64,000 nucleotides of DNA from Agarophyton chilense (lineage: Eukaryota > Rhodophyta > Florideophyceae > Gracilariales > Gracilariaceae), in assembly GCA_030374765.1 (NCBI GenBank), contig JARGXX010000092.1:186001-250000 (forward strand), written 5' to 3'. The notes below the pieces were generated by a model. It saw only the letters and a list, made by a program, of their open reading frames with translations, ran no database searches and had not been told where the DNA came from. How positions within the stretch are numbered: position 1 is the stretch's first letter; every line of letters starts with the position of its first letter. A program made the position numbers and the translations under genes. Positions 18,079-27,494 of this stretch are shown in pieces.

Positions 18079-19152
18079 CCTCGCCCGAGGATAGTGGTGC
18101 CGCACACCCTACAACAGAGGGTATTACACCTCACTCACTATTTGAAGGTTGGCGCCCACCCCGGGGGAAGAAAACTGTACCTCAAGTTGAGAAGGGACTT
18201 TTACTGGACGGCAATGGCATTCGATTGTTACGCCGTCAGACGGGCCTGCGCCAATTGCGCCAAGAATGACGTCAAACTTCGGAAGCACTCTAAGAAGTTG
18301 ACGCTGTTCCCGGCACGGGCTCCACTCGAATTCGTGGACATAGACATCCTAGGGGAGTTTATCAGGACGCCCCGAGGTCATCGGTATCTGCTTGTCATTT
18401 CTGACAGATTCTCTAAGCTAACGAGAACTGTGCCGCTGAAGCGGATCACCGCCGCTACCGTCGCGCAAGCGTTCGTGACCCATTGGGTGTTCGTATATGG
18501 ACCGCCGGTGCAGTTGTTATCCGACAACGGAGGGCAATTCGCATCAAAGTTCTTTCAGGATGTATGTCAAATCCTTGATGTAAGGAATTTATTTGTTACT
18601 ACGTATCACCCTCAGGGGAATGGCCAGGTGGAGAGGTTTAACCGCACGATACTCAACGCTTTGAGATCGTATGTTGCGGATCACCCCAAAAATTGGGACT
18701 TGTACACAGACGCTATCACGTATGCATACAACACCCAGGTACATCGGGTTACATCGTTATCCCCATTCGAACTGGTACTGTCGAGGACACCGCCGCCGGT
18801 CGCCATCGAGGCTCAACCGACGCTGTCGACGTACCCGTCACCGGGATTGTACCGAGAAGCCTGGAAGGAGTGGCTTACGAAGATGGTGCCGATAGCCCTG
18901 AAAGCAATGGACAAGGCTCAACGCGCCTATAAGAAGGTCTTTGACAATCGGGTTCGCAAACCTCTACCTCAGGTGGAGCCCGACGACTTCGTCTTCCTTC
19001 GAAAGGAATACTACAATCCTGAAAAGGAACGTAGGCACAAGCTTTCGCCAATTGTGGACGGACCCTATCGTGTGGTTTCTGTAGACCCGGACACGGTGGT
19101 ATTGGATATCGCTAACCGCCACGAACGGATCTCCAGGGACCGCATCACATGA
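18079..19152 (+). CDS. pol: Integrase part of pol of element 1, behind an in-frame TGA
   Basis: Same frame as RT/RNase H, separated by one TGA (18076-18078). The order is an HHCC zinc-binding region (H-x3-H near HLTHYLKVGAH, then C-A-N-C), the catalytic core with D in VDIDILGEF, D in LLSDNGGQF and E in GQVERFNRTI (DD35E), and a C-terminal GPY/F-like part (DGPYRVVSV). It ends in a second TGA at 19150-19152 in D-R-I-T-stop-A-P, where element 3 reads D-R-V-T-R-A-P, so the stop lies on an Arg (CGA-type) codon. Either these are two recent C-to-T hits at CpG sites, or the stops are read through. Confidence 0.85.
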   Translation, partial: PRPRIVVPHTLQQRVLHLTHYLKVGAHPGGRKLYLKLRRDFYWTAMAFDCYAVRRACANCAKNDVKLRKHSKKLTLFPARAPLEFVDIDILGEFIRTPRGHRYLLVISDRFSKLTRTVPLKRITAATVAQAFVTHWVFVYGPPVQLLSDNGGQFASKFFQDVCQILDVRNLFVTTYHPQGNGQVERFNRTILNALRSYVADHPKNWDLYTDAITYAYNTQVHRVTSLSPFELVLSRTPPPVAIEAQPTLSTYPSPGLYREAWKEWLTKMVPIALKAMDKAQRAYKKVFDNRVRKPLPQVEPDDFVFLRKEYYNPEKERRHKLSPIVDGPYRVVSVDPDTVVLDIANRHERISRDRIT

Positions 19153-19809
19153 GCGCCCAACCCAAATGTGGAAGTAGTGTCGGCACCAACGCCCTCCACA
19201 GGGGATGATTCAACGGAAGTTAACCCGTCAGGCGGAGATTCGAACACCCGCCCCGTTATACTTCCGCACCCGGAACGTGGTTTAACCGACCTACCGGAAA
19301 CTTTGGATACTCCCGAACCTGGGCCCGCTCCGTCAAGGGCCCAGTCAACGAACTCTTACAGAGTTACTCCCCCACCGGAGGTAATCAAGCCTCCTGGCTC
19401 TCCGCCTAAGGAGGGGGAGGAGGACTTAGTTCCTTCGCAGGACGATGTTTCGGCGTCAGCCAGTCGCCCTAACAGGGAATCTAGTTCTCACAGTGAGACG
19501 GCGAGCCCGACCGAGCCGGCGACAGAGAAGTCACAACCCCAGCGTATGGGTAGCGACATCACCGCCGACCCAGCCGACCACGACGTCGGAAAAGATGACG
19601 AAAACCCGCCTAGGGAGAGTCGTGTGGAGAACTCCGCACCCGGAACGCCTACAGAGCCGACGATCACCCGCCGCTGCGGAAGAGACACTGAGGTGTCGCA
19701 CACTCAAACCCCGCTTTCTCGGGAACGAGCTGTGTCAGCGGACCCGCACGGAGAAGATCTCGACGACGAGGTTGACCAAATTTGGCTCTCCGTTATGGAA
19801 TGGGAATAG
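19153..19809 (+). CDS. Disordered Ser/Pro/Glu-rich tail of pol, element 1
   Basis: It continues in the pol frame after the TGA at 19150 and runs to TAG at 19807-19809, about 218 codons. It is rich in Pro, Ser, Thr, Glu and Asp with no domain. A matching but shorter proline-rich stretch follows integrase in element 3. In chromoviruses a flexible linker usually joins integrase to the chromodomain; here the linker is long and the chromodomain lies in another frame further on. A further in-frame TGA lies near 19857. Confidence 0.55.
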   Translation, partial: APNPNVEVVSAPTPSTGDDSTEVNPSGGDSNTRPVILPHPERGLTDLPETLDTPEPGPAPSRAQSTNSYRVTPPPEVIKPPGSPPKEGEEDLVPSQDDVSASASRPNRESSSHSETASPTEPATEKSQPQRMGSDITADPADHDVGKDDENPPRESRVENSAPGTPTEPTITRRCGRDTEVSHTQTPLSRERAVSADPHGEDLDDEVDQIWLSVMEWE

Positions 19810-19977
19810 GAACTCCTATGGAGACACTGGAACCCTCAGGAATGGGAAAGAAATGAGTGAGACCCGTCGGGGACAGCTCAGGAGAGTGCTAGCGCGTGCC
19901 TAAAGCGCCACCTCATATCCGCTTGCGGAGTGGCAACCGGCGCCCGCGCATTTATGTGGCCCACGTCGAATGGCACC

Positions 19978-20115
19978 GAGCCAATCAAAAGGCTCTGACG
20001 ACCAACCGTCGCGCACCCCGCCTCACTGAGCCAATCAAAAGGCTCTGACGACCAACCGTCGCGCAACCCGCCTCACTGAGCCAATCAAAAGGCTCTGACG
20101 ACCAACCGTCGCACG
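19978..20115 (+). repeat. 50-bp tandem repeat, 2.7 copies, each unit with two hairpins
   Basis: Units start at 19978, 20028 and 20078 and are nearly identical. Each contains GAGCC-AATCAAAA-GGCTC (5-bp stem, 8-nt loop) and GACG-ACCAAC-CGTC (4-bp stem). They lie between the pol tail and the chromodomain ORF. Confidence 0.9.
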
Positions 20116-20441
20116 GCGCGTTGCACCAGAGCAACCTTCGTCCCCGTAGCTCGGGTTGACGTTGAAGTCTTACCCCCCTGAGATTGGAGACGCTACCGCG
20201 TCGCGGTTTCTCAACCGTCACGGAATCTAAGAACACCGTTGTTATCGGGAAGATCTCAAATTTAAGAAGACCCCAAAAGTGGGCCGTTTTGACTCCGTAG
20301 ACGGAAGTTACAACGTAGCCCACAGGCCACTCGGCGCCGTTTGGACGAAGTGCTGAGACCCGCTCGCAACACGGAAAGGAACCCACCGGAGTGTGTCTAG
20401 ACCCTACGTTGACACCCTCAAGGGAACTAGAGCGTTCCAAG

Positions 20442-20681
20442 ATGGAAGAGAAGCCCGAACAGGGAAAAGTGTACCCGCAGGAATTCGTTATCGATCGCAT
20501 CGTGCGTCACATCTACACCCCCGAGGGAGAAGTCCGCTACCAAGTCCGATGGTACGGATTCTCGCCTGATGAGGATACAGTGGAACCCATTGAGCACCTT
20601 CCGAGGTCAAACGTTTTATCCTATCACCGACGCGCTCGGGTAACCTTGCCTCCAAGTCTGGATCGTGCCCAAGTCGTGTAA
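20442..20681 (+). CDS. Chromodomain ORF of element 1
   Basis: 79 codons from the ATG at 20442 (the frame opens at 20391 with GTG). The domain reads FVIDRIVRH, then YQVRWYGFSPDEDTVEP and I-E-H-L: aromatic-rich beta strands, a W-x-G-F/Y-x2-x-E/D-D-T-x-E-P signature and a C-terminal helix, as in Pfam Chromo. Of the usual aromatic cage, Y and W of the YQVRWYG strand are present, while the usual W of TWEP is V. Chromodomains of this class steer integration toward histone-marked chromatin. It lies in a different frame from pol and about 1.3 kb beyond integrase, so it must be reached by a separate mRNA, splicing or frameshift. Confidence 0.8.
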   Translation: MEEKPEQGKVYPQEFVIDRIVRHIYTPEGEVRYQVRWYGFSPDEDTVEPIEHLPRSNVLSYHRRARVTLPPSLDRAQVV

Positions 20682-20849
20682 GCCACCACGGGAACTGGTG
20701 TGGATGCGACCTCGAAGTGAGGAAGATGTTGGACCTCTGAAGAGGAATTGAGGAGAGTATCCCGAAGAACACGTATTGAGAGGGAATGTCTACTGGCCCT
20801 CGGCCTAGCGCCGTTAACCGGGGAACACAACACCGGTTATCGGGACAGT

Positions 20850-21025
20850 TTATAATGAAAAAAAAAAGGAAAAGAAGACCCACGAAGTGCAGAAGAAGAT
20901 TAAGAAGAAGATTGGACCCTAGGAAGGGAAGAAGTTGAAGACGAAGATGATGAAGATCCTAAGAGGGAAGAAGAAAAGAAGTAGAAGTTAAGATCCTAGG
21001 AAGGAAGAAAAAAAGAAGTTATGCA
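20850..21025 (+). repeat. Purine-rich tract between chromodomain and antisense ORF
   Basis: About 175 bp that is almost entirely A and G, with repeated GA[TC]CCTA[AG]GA[AG]GGA blocks (near 20917, 20955 and 20992). On the opposite strand this is a pyrimidine tract just past the stop of the antisense ORF, so it may serve as its 3' UTR. It could alternatively act as an internal polypurine tract for plus-strand priming. Confidence 0.7.
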
Positions 21026-21085
21026 AATATCAGAAGTTTACTATTGTCGCCAAGCTATGGACTCCACAATTGCCCGAAGGCGGAA

Positions 21086-22746
21086 CTACGGAAAGCCCGA
21101 GGAGGGACCCGCCCCACCGTTGGGATTCGGACCCTGATGGTACGCCGAGGCGAAAGCCAACATCTGGCTCACATCCGTCATACCCGGGGGAATCGGAATG
21201 GCTGAGTTCACGAGGCCTTGTCCCACACTCTCTGCTTGCGGAGTGGCAACCGGCGCCTGCGCAAGGGTGTTCACACCCCACCCGGGGGGAGCAGATGGAC
21301 CGCCACCGGATGCATTCGCCGCCGCAGTTGAGGTCGTTCCCACTGGTTGGAAGGGTGCAAATGGCTCCACAGGGAGTACTCCACTAGAAGCTGGCATGTC
21401 GTTATCCAACGCTGGATCGTCCAGGTCTACTGGAGGCTCGTACTCGTAATCGTCGGTATAAATGAACCCCGTCGGGTGTCCCACCGGCATCGGTCGAGGC
21501 GAGTCCATCAGCGCCCGTGCTTGCGCCGCGCTGATGCGAACCCCTTCGAAGGGATTGTAATAGACCCAGTTACCGGAGCCCGGATCGTACCGGCCAGAAG
21601 ACTTGTCTTGCGCGGATCCTTTCCCTGCGGGCTGATTTTCCACTGGAACTCGATCCCATTGGGTGTTGTCGATCACGTCCAAGATTGGATACAGGTCCTG
21701 CACGCTGCTGGCCGAACCCAACGCTGGGACAAGGTCGATCTGACGCATGATGGTCCGTAGCATCGGAGGAATATACCAGATACGGAAATGGTGATGAGCA
21801 TCCCAGAGGAGGTGCGCCGCTACGCGGGCTGCGCACTCGGCTGCAACGAGGGCCCAGTATCCCGAGTTTGGGTCGTGCATCAAACGAGACCCGATATAGT
21901 AGATGCATGGGGGCAGTTCTGCAAAGCACCCTCGGGGGACCTCGACCTTACTCCACCAAGCTGGAAGGGGCACGAACCGCCCAACCTTCGCCGTGTTACG
22001 GATACGCTCCAGTTCCACGTGAGGATACGGGACAAGGAACCCGAAACGGGAGCGCGAGCGGCGCTCGAAGCGCACGCGTCGATCGAACCCATACTGGGTA
22101 AACTGCCGTTGAAGGTACCTGAATTCAGCCCGAAGGATGGGACGACTCCATTGGAGCATATCTTCTCGGAGAGGAAAACCCGGTCCGCGGAACTCGGCTT
22201 CGGGAAAGGCTGCCAGGTTATCCCCGTAGGAGACCTCACCGTACGTGCGGTAATAGGCGACATCGAACCCGTACTCCGGGGGAACCAGATGGTCAAAGCG
22301 TGACCTCTCCAATCGCTGGTAGGCCAGAGCCGCCATCGCTGCGCGCGCCTTGTCCAGGGACTCCACCTTCGGAAGGATTCGTTTGAGATCCAACCTCTGG
22401 AGTTTGCTACCAAGGGCATCGCATGAGCGGAGTTCCACGCCACCGCGTTAATGTCCAAATCCTCCTGAGGATGTCGGTTGCTCGCCGAGGCGGAAGGTTC
22501 GGTACCTGACGGAGCCGCATCCAAACTGGAAAAATATCCACCCTGTTGGGGAGCTTCGTTGTCCGCCGGCGCGGAGGCCGATGGCCCCGAGAGTGGGTTG
22601 AGGACGTATGGGTTCATTCCCTTGAGAGGGCTGGTTGAGACTGCTGTTGCGAGAAGTTGCTTATCGCCGAAAGTCGGAGGAGTAGAAGAAAGTTGTACCG
22701 ATGTGCCGGTTTTGTGGCGATCCTCAGAAGTGGTGAAGGACCCCAT
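21086..22746 (-). CDS. Antisense ORF of element 1, unknown protein
   Basis: An opposite-strand gene between the chromodomain and the 3' LTR. The main frame (22438 to 21086, 450 codons) has no ATG at its start: it opens just after a TAA near 22450. An overlapping frame with an ATG at 22744-22746, MGSFTTSEDRHKTG..., covers the N-terminal part, so one single-base frameshift between about 22447 and 21880 would join them into roughly 560 codons. The middle is rich in aromatics and arginine (GFLVPYPHVELERI, CIYYIGSRLM, FRIWYIPPML, LDVIDNTQWDRVP). The C-terminal third is acidic and Pro/Gly/Ala-rich and looks disordered. The landmarks GF-x-VE, YY-x-S-x2-M, R-[IV]-WY, R-x-D-[IL] and LD-x-VI recur in order in the antisense ORF of element 3. 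I recognise no known domain. Confidence 0.65.
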
Positions 22747-22812
22747 TGGGAGAGAAGTATGTATAGTGACCGGAAAGCGAGACACCCGCGGCTCGGAATG
22801 TTCTTCCTCGTC

Positions 22813-22827
22813 TTAAGGAGGGGGAGA
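22813..22827 (+). other. Polypurine tract of element 1
   Basis: TTAAGGAGGGGGAGA ends directly at the TG of the 3' LTR. Element 3 has the matching TTTTAAGGAGGGAGATA at 37301-37317. It is the primer for plus-strand DNA synthesis. Confidence 0.85.
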
Positions 22828-23720
22828 TGTAGAGCAACGCCCAGTTAGGGGATACTTGAAGATGCAACTCATAGAATGAGGATTGAACCCTCCGAGGGTT
22901 ATGACTATGATCCCCTCTAAGGTGTGCTGAGGTGGCACTGTTTTCTGGTTAGAATTCGCCTATAAGGGAAAATTCGGATGGCCCGTGGTTGGATTGGCCC
23001 CGTGATACACGTGGCTTAATTTTGGCACCGAATTTCGGATATTTGTTAGAACGTTGGATTTTTGGGCCCTGACAGTTGGATCTCCACGTGTATGGCCCTG
23101 AGCAGGTGTGCACTACTGTAGAGTTTAGTTAGTGGGCCCTACTTAGGGAGATGAGATCTGACAGTCCGAAGCTCAAAGTAAATGGGAACCAAGGTTGGTC
23201 TTCGATACCTTTAGAGGTTCTTCGTCGCCATCGTTTCGGCCTTACAACCCGGAACGGGCTCTGGTTAGCAACGCCTGCGTAGGGACACGACTCCACTTGG
23301 AGAGTGCCCACGTTTGGGTTCCGTGCAACCACCCCCTTGGGACCGCTCAGACGACCTGCGTGCATGATACCCCGTGGGGGTTCTGCTTACTTGTTGCGTG
23401 CTTTTTGTGTTTCCTTTCGAGGACAGGTTTTCGCCCCTGTATTGGGTTTCTTTTGTTGTTTCGCCCCTTTTCTGGTTCTCGGGTCCGGTGCCTGTTAGTG
23501 CCCGACCCTCGCCCCATTTTTCCTCTTCGCCGGATTTTCCCCTATTCTTTGGGATACCCATACCCATTCCCGATCCAACGGTTTCTACCCCTCACCTCCG
23601 TCGGTACTGCCGGAATCCCCCGTGGGAGTTACACCCCACACTACGGGTGGAACGGAGGGCTCTGTCTCTGAGTCTGCCTCCCCCCAGGGAGCAAGGCTTC
23701 GAACACCTTGAGAGCACTTC
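22828..23720 (+). repeat. 3' LTR of element 1, lacking its last 22-24 bp
   Basis: It matches the 5' LTR with about five differences that I could see, up to GAGCACTTCC, then stops. The lost part is CGTCGCCGGGTTTTGCTCCACA. The missing end can be explained by a deletion between ACTTCC inside the LTR and the target duplication (CTTCC at 12096-12100). Confidence 0.88.
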
Positions 23721-25416
23721 CTCGGCGATATTCCGGTGTCGAATACTCATAAGTTAATATTGATTCTGTCGTGGGGAATGCTCTACTTATGAGAGAGAAG
23801 TTGTAGTTTGTTGGCGCTATGGTAACGTGGTACATTTAGAAGGCAGGCATCTCCGCTACAATGGGTACCCACATGAGAAGAACATTAATTAGAAATGTAG
23901 TAATATAATAAGTGGCACTAGATTAATTTAATTAATTAAAATAATTAGTCTAGTGGCCACAGTAGAACAGTAGTAGGGCTCCGGCGATCTCGCCGTCGCC
24001 ATCAACGAGTAAATGGGAACCGTGTGTTCGCTTCTAATTGTGACTGCCTTTGCAGGATTGCTACTCCCTTCGGAGGGTATCTGCATTGCCATCGGTTCAG
24101 TTATCCAACCGACATCTCTCAAGGAGTGATTCTTACTACACTTTGTGTTTTCTCCTGTTTCTTTTATTCTTATATTTTACTGTGTGTTACAGGTTTCTTT
24201 TCCGCCCCAGTATTGGGGTGTTTCTTGGGTTCTTGTTAATTTTACTACTCTGTTGGAGTTTTCCCCTTTACTTACCCCTTTATTTCTCCTGTTTCAAAAG
24301 GCTATCAGAATTGATATCGTACACTTCATACTTTTTTCTATCCACACTTCCGTGGTATATCCTGAAGTCTCCGTGGGGTTACGCCCACAGCTGAAAGTGA
24401 AGTACAACCCTCGTGAGGGCCGTTTTCCAGGACTTGGTTGTTTTTCCGCCTCGGGCGATACTTGTGAGATCTATGAGTAATACCGCTACTAGCGGGCTGG
24501 CGTAGCCAGGTGTATACGCGTTGTACGCGAAGTGCACCGGCGGCCGTGCGTCGTGGCCCCGACTCGGGTGTGACTTACCCACGTGTACCACGGGTGGCCC
24601 AGGACAGGTTGGCACAGCATAGCTGGATATTTCTCTATTTATTTAGCTTTATTATACTAGGTTAGGGAGCTCTTTACAGTATTCTACACTATATAGTGCC
24701 AGGGCGATCTCGCCCTGACACTCAGTAAACCTCCCCAACCAGGGTTCTTGGCTCTAAGTCTTTTTCCGCTTTCGCGAGTCTTCCACACTCTACGGAGGTG
24801 AAGCCGCGTTACTAACGGTAGACTTATCCACCCTGCATCAACAGGAGACTCACCGCTGTTAGCGTTTATATCTTTCATACCACTGCCGTGTTCTCGCCCC
24901 AGTATTGGGTTTGCTACATATTTCTTTTGGCTCTCGTGGCCCATGCCCCCGATCGCCCCCACTGGGTGGTCCCCCCTTTATCGCTTACCCACTCTCGTGG
25001 TAGCTCCCCCTTTTGCTTTGTGGTTGGTTATTCGTGCCGCTCGCGCGTGTGCCGCACGCCGGCCTACCGGGTTTACCGCCACTCCTGTGGGTGCATTACT
25101 CGATCTCGAGACTTGCCCACTCCCGTGGAATACAGCTCATACCTGGTCTGCTCCCTTCTAGCATCCCGCACTCTCCCCGCTTGGCGTGCCGGTGAACCTC
25201 GGCCTTACACCCCGACTTAGTCGTGTTCACTCCGGAGAGGCTCCGTCGCCGTGCTACCCTCCTTGGAGGAAGACTCAAACATCTTCGTGTGTTTCCGCCG
25301 CCCTTGGCGTTGCACTACAGAAAGATACGGAAATCTCTACGCTGAGTTCCCCTAAGAAGGTAGCATGGCTTCAAACACCTTCAGTTTCTTTACCCCTCGC
25401 GGGGTATTGCACTACA
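23721..25416 (+). repeat. Two diverged LTR-like segments in tandem (23802-24510 and 24511-25416)
   Basis: Both segments start with TGTA (23802, 24511). In both, an AT-rich core lies about 110 bp in, the hairpin GGCGATCTCGCC about 180-195 bp in, then [AC]AGTAAA, and the motif CGCCCCAGTATTGGG (24203-24217; 24895-24909). The second ends GCACTACA at 25416, directly before a primer site, so it is the 5' LTR of element 2. The first is preceded by GAGAGAGAAG, a possible polypurine tract, and may be the 3' LTR of a lost relative. The outer ends are estimates. Confidence 0.6.
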
Positions 25417-25418
25417 AG

Positions 25419-25434
25419 TGGTCTCCTGACTTAG
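25419..25434 (+). other. Primer-binding site of element 2
   Basis: TGGTCTCCTGACTTAG, two bases after the LTR end; the same core as in element 1. Confidence 0.65.
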
Positions 25435-25570
25435 AAAAGGATAGCCCATTTTGATATTGGGTTTTTTTGTGTGCTCGTCTTTGTACGATCCCTCTGTGGA
25501 GTTTTTACATTTTCGTTTCCCATTCTTTGGGTTGGATTAATTTGGCTCTATTGTCTTTACAGAGAATCTC

Positions 25571-27494
25571 GTGACCGAGTTGGAAAAGCCTCGTCCCGGC
25601 AACTCTAATGGTTTGTTCACGCTGCTCCGCTCGCTCAGGAAACGATCCCGCACTGACCGTACCTCCTGTGGAGACTACTGTTGGACAGGGTGCCCAGGCT
25701 GTTGGACACCCGATCACTACTCACGTGGTATAGACCACTTCTACTGTACCACCAGTTCAAGCGAGTACTCCCATTGGAAAGATCCAGATACTGGAAGCAC
25801 AAGTTCGCGTGATGAAAATCGCGCAGAGCTCCACTCTGGAGTTAATACAAGACCTTCAAGGGAAGTTCGAGGAGTTCCTTTTAAACAGCGCATCGAGCGA
25901 TACCCGCATTTTGCGGAGGGATGTCAACTCTATTTTAGAGAGCCTCGGCAGACGGCACAAGTATGTACACAACGTTTCTGAACGAACCTTTAAATTGAGT
26001 GGTCGATTAGAGACAGTTGAAGAAACCATACGAATGGATCAAGACAAGAAATCAGGCGATCCGGAATTCGAAATAGTTTCGAGTCATTCATCTCGTAGGT
26101 CGAGGAATCGAGTATCTCGGAAATCTAAGAAAGTTGATATCCAATCATCGGATTCGTCTGGTTCATATTCCAGTCACCGCCGAGCGCACAGTTCGTCTGA
26201 CTTGTCCAACAGCGACGACGGTTGTCATCGTTCCCGTGTGACACGGTCGAAGTCTACTCATCCCTCCAATGGAGCTATTCGCTTTCGCGAGAAAGGTAAA
26301 AAACACCGTGGACTGAAGGAATTGAAACCTACTAATCCTCTTTACAGGAAGCTTTTATCATATCGATACTATCGCTTAGATGATTTTTCGTCGTATCGAA
26401 CGCCCCATTGCACGAGTAGGGTCAAGGATGCCATCAAACGGATGAATCTCACCCTGAAAGCGACCTACTTTTCTGGAGAAGATCAAATTCTGGTGTTAAA
26501 TTTTATTTCTCGCTTCGTTGCGGAATCCGATATCTTGGATCTAAGTGAAGCGCAGGCATATATTGCGTTATCCTATTTCTAAAGGGGATGGCTGAAAATC
26601 AGTTTTCTTCTGTACGAGGTACCTCGTTAGCCTCTGAAGGAGGTGAGACTTGTTGGCCCGAAGCCAAACAATAGTTATTGCGCAACTATGCGACAGGAAA
26701 TGCAATTCAGAATGCGATACTTTCCCTGCCTGATACTAAGCAAAAGTTCAATGAAACGGAGACCGTCTACTTGACGAGATTGAATAAAGCGCTCCACCGC
26801 TGTGGTAATGAATATCCCGCACATGAGCGGTGCACCATGTTTATAGATGGTTTAGATTCTACGATAAGAGCACTCGTTGCCCGTCGCCAGGAAGAAAACA
26901 GCAAGATGAATTATCTTGAGTTAGTACAGTACGCCCAGGCGGAAGGTGACGTACTACGTGCGAGACAACGCCCCAAGGCGAAATATCAATCCGCTCGAGC
27001 TCTCCATTTTGAAACAGGATCACCTTCGCTCTGCATGGGAGAGCACCGTGTCAATACGGATTATGATAACGCGCACCTTGCCGGAAGCGATGTCGGATCC
27101 TCTCTTCTGACATCCAAGTACCCGACTACATCGGTTGAGACAGAAGGAGACCCTGCTCTCTGTGCCGAGGCTACTCGCGATTTCGCACCACACGTTCCCC
27201 ATGCAACTGGAATGACCAGCAATAATCGCCCTAGTTGAAGAGATCTGCTTCCACAGCGTCGTTTTGATTACTGCCCGTCGAACAGCACAGGCAGATTGCT
27301 GATATGCCACCTGTGCCACAAACCGGGACACACTTCACCTGACTGTATGCTCACATTGAAGGAGTTTCCCCGATTAATCGGTAATTACGAACTGTTAACT
27401 CCGTAGGAGAAATCCCGAGTGCCGGATGTTTTATATCTTCCAGCGAAGTCTGTGTCTGCCCCAGCAACTATGGGAATTACACCTTCTATGGTGG
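25571..27494 (+). pseudogene. gag: gag of element 2, broken
   Basis: Gag fragments in shifting frames resemble element 1 gag throughout. There is a coiled coil (ILRRDVNSILESLG near 25910-25960), a basic/serine region, the core LYRKLLSYRYYRLDD, and AEGDVLRARQ near 26940. One base is lost at about 26579 (TTCTAAAGG against TTCTTAAAGG), giving a stop and a frame change. A TAG replaces Tyr near 26672. A zinc knuckle C-HL-C-HKPG-H-TSPD-C is still readable at about 27307-27348. The sequence ends at 27494 where the LTR of element 3 begins. No protease or RT of this element is found anywhere in the window. Confidence 0.85.

Larger units (their letters stand above)
12101..23720 (+). mobile_element. Element 1: young chromodomain Ty3/gypsy retrotransposon with an antisense ORF
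   Basis: The order is 5' LTR, primer site, gag, pol (protease, RT, RNase H, integrase), Ser/Pro-rich tail, tandem hairpin repeats, chromodomain ORF, purine tract, antisense ORF, polypurine tract, 3' LTR. The domain order RT-RNase H-integrase plus a chromodomain defines a chromovirus. By eye the LTRs differ at about five positions over some 890 bp, so insertion was recent. Even so, pol contains two in-frame TGA codons and the 3' LTR has lost its last 22 to 24 bp. Length is about 11.6 kb, long for a chromovirus, because of the 3' section that carries the antisense ORF. Confidence 0.92.

Noticed and set aside
19978..20115. Possible CRISPR-like array (50-bp units)
   Set aside because: The units are contiguous identical tandem copies without unique spacers, inside a retrotransposon of a eukaryote.
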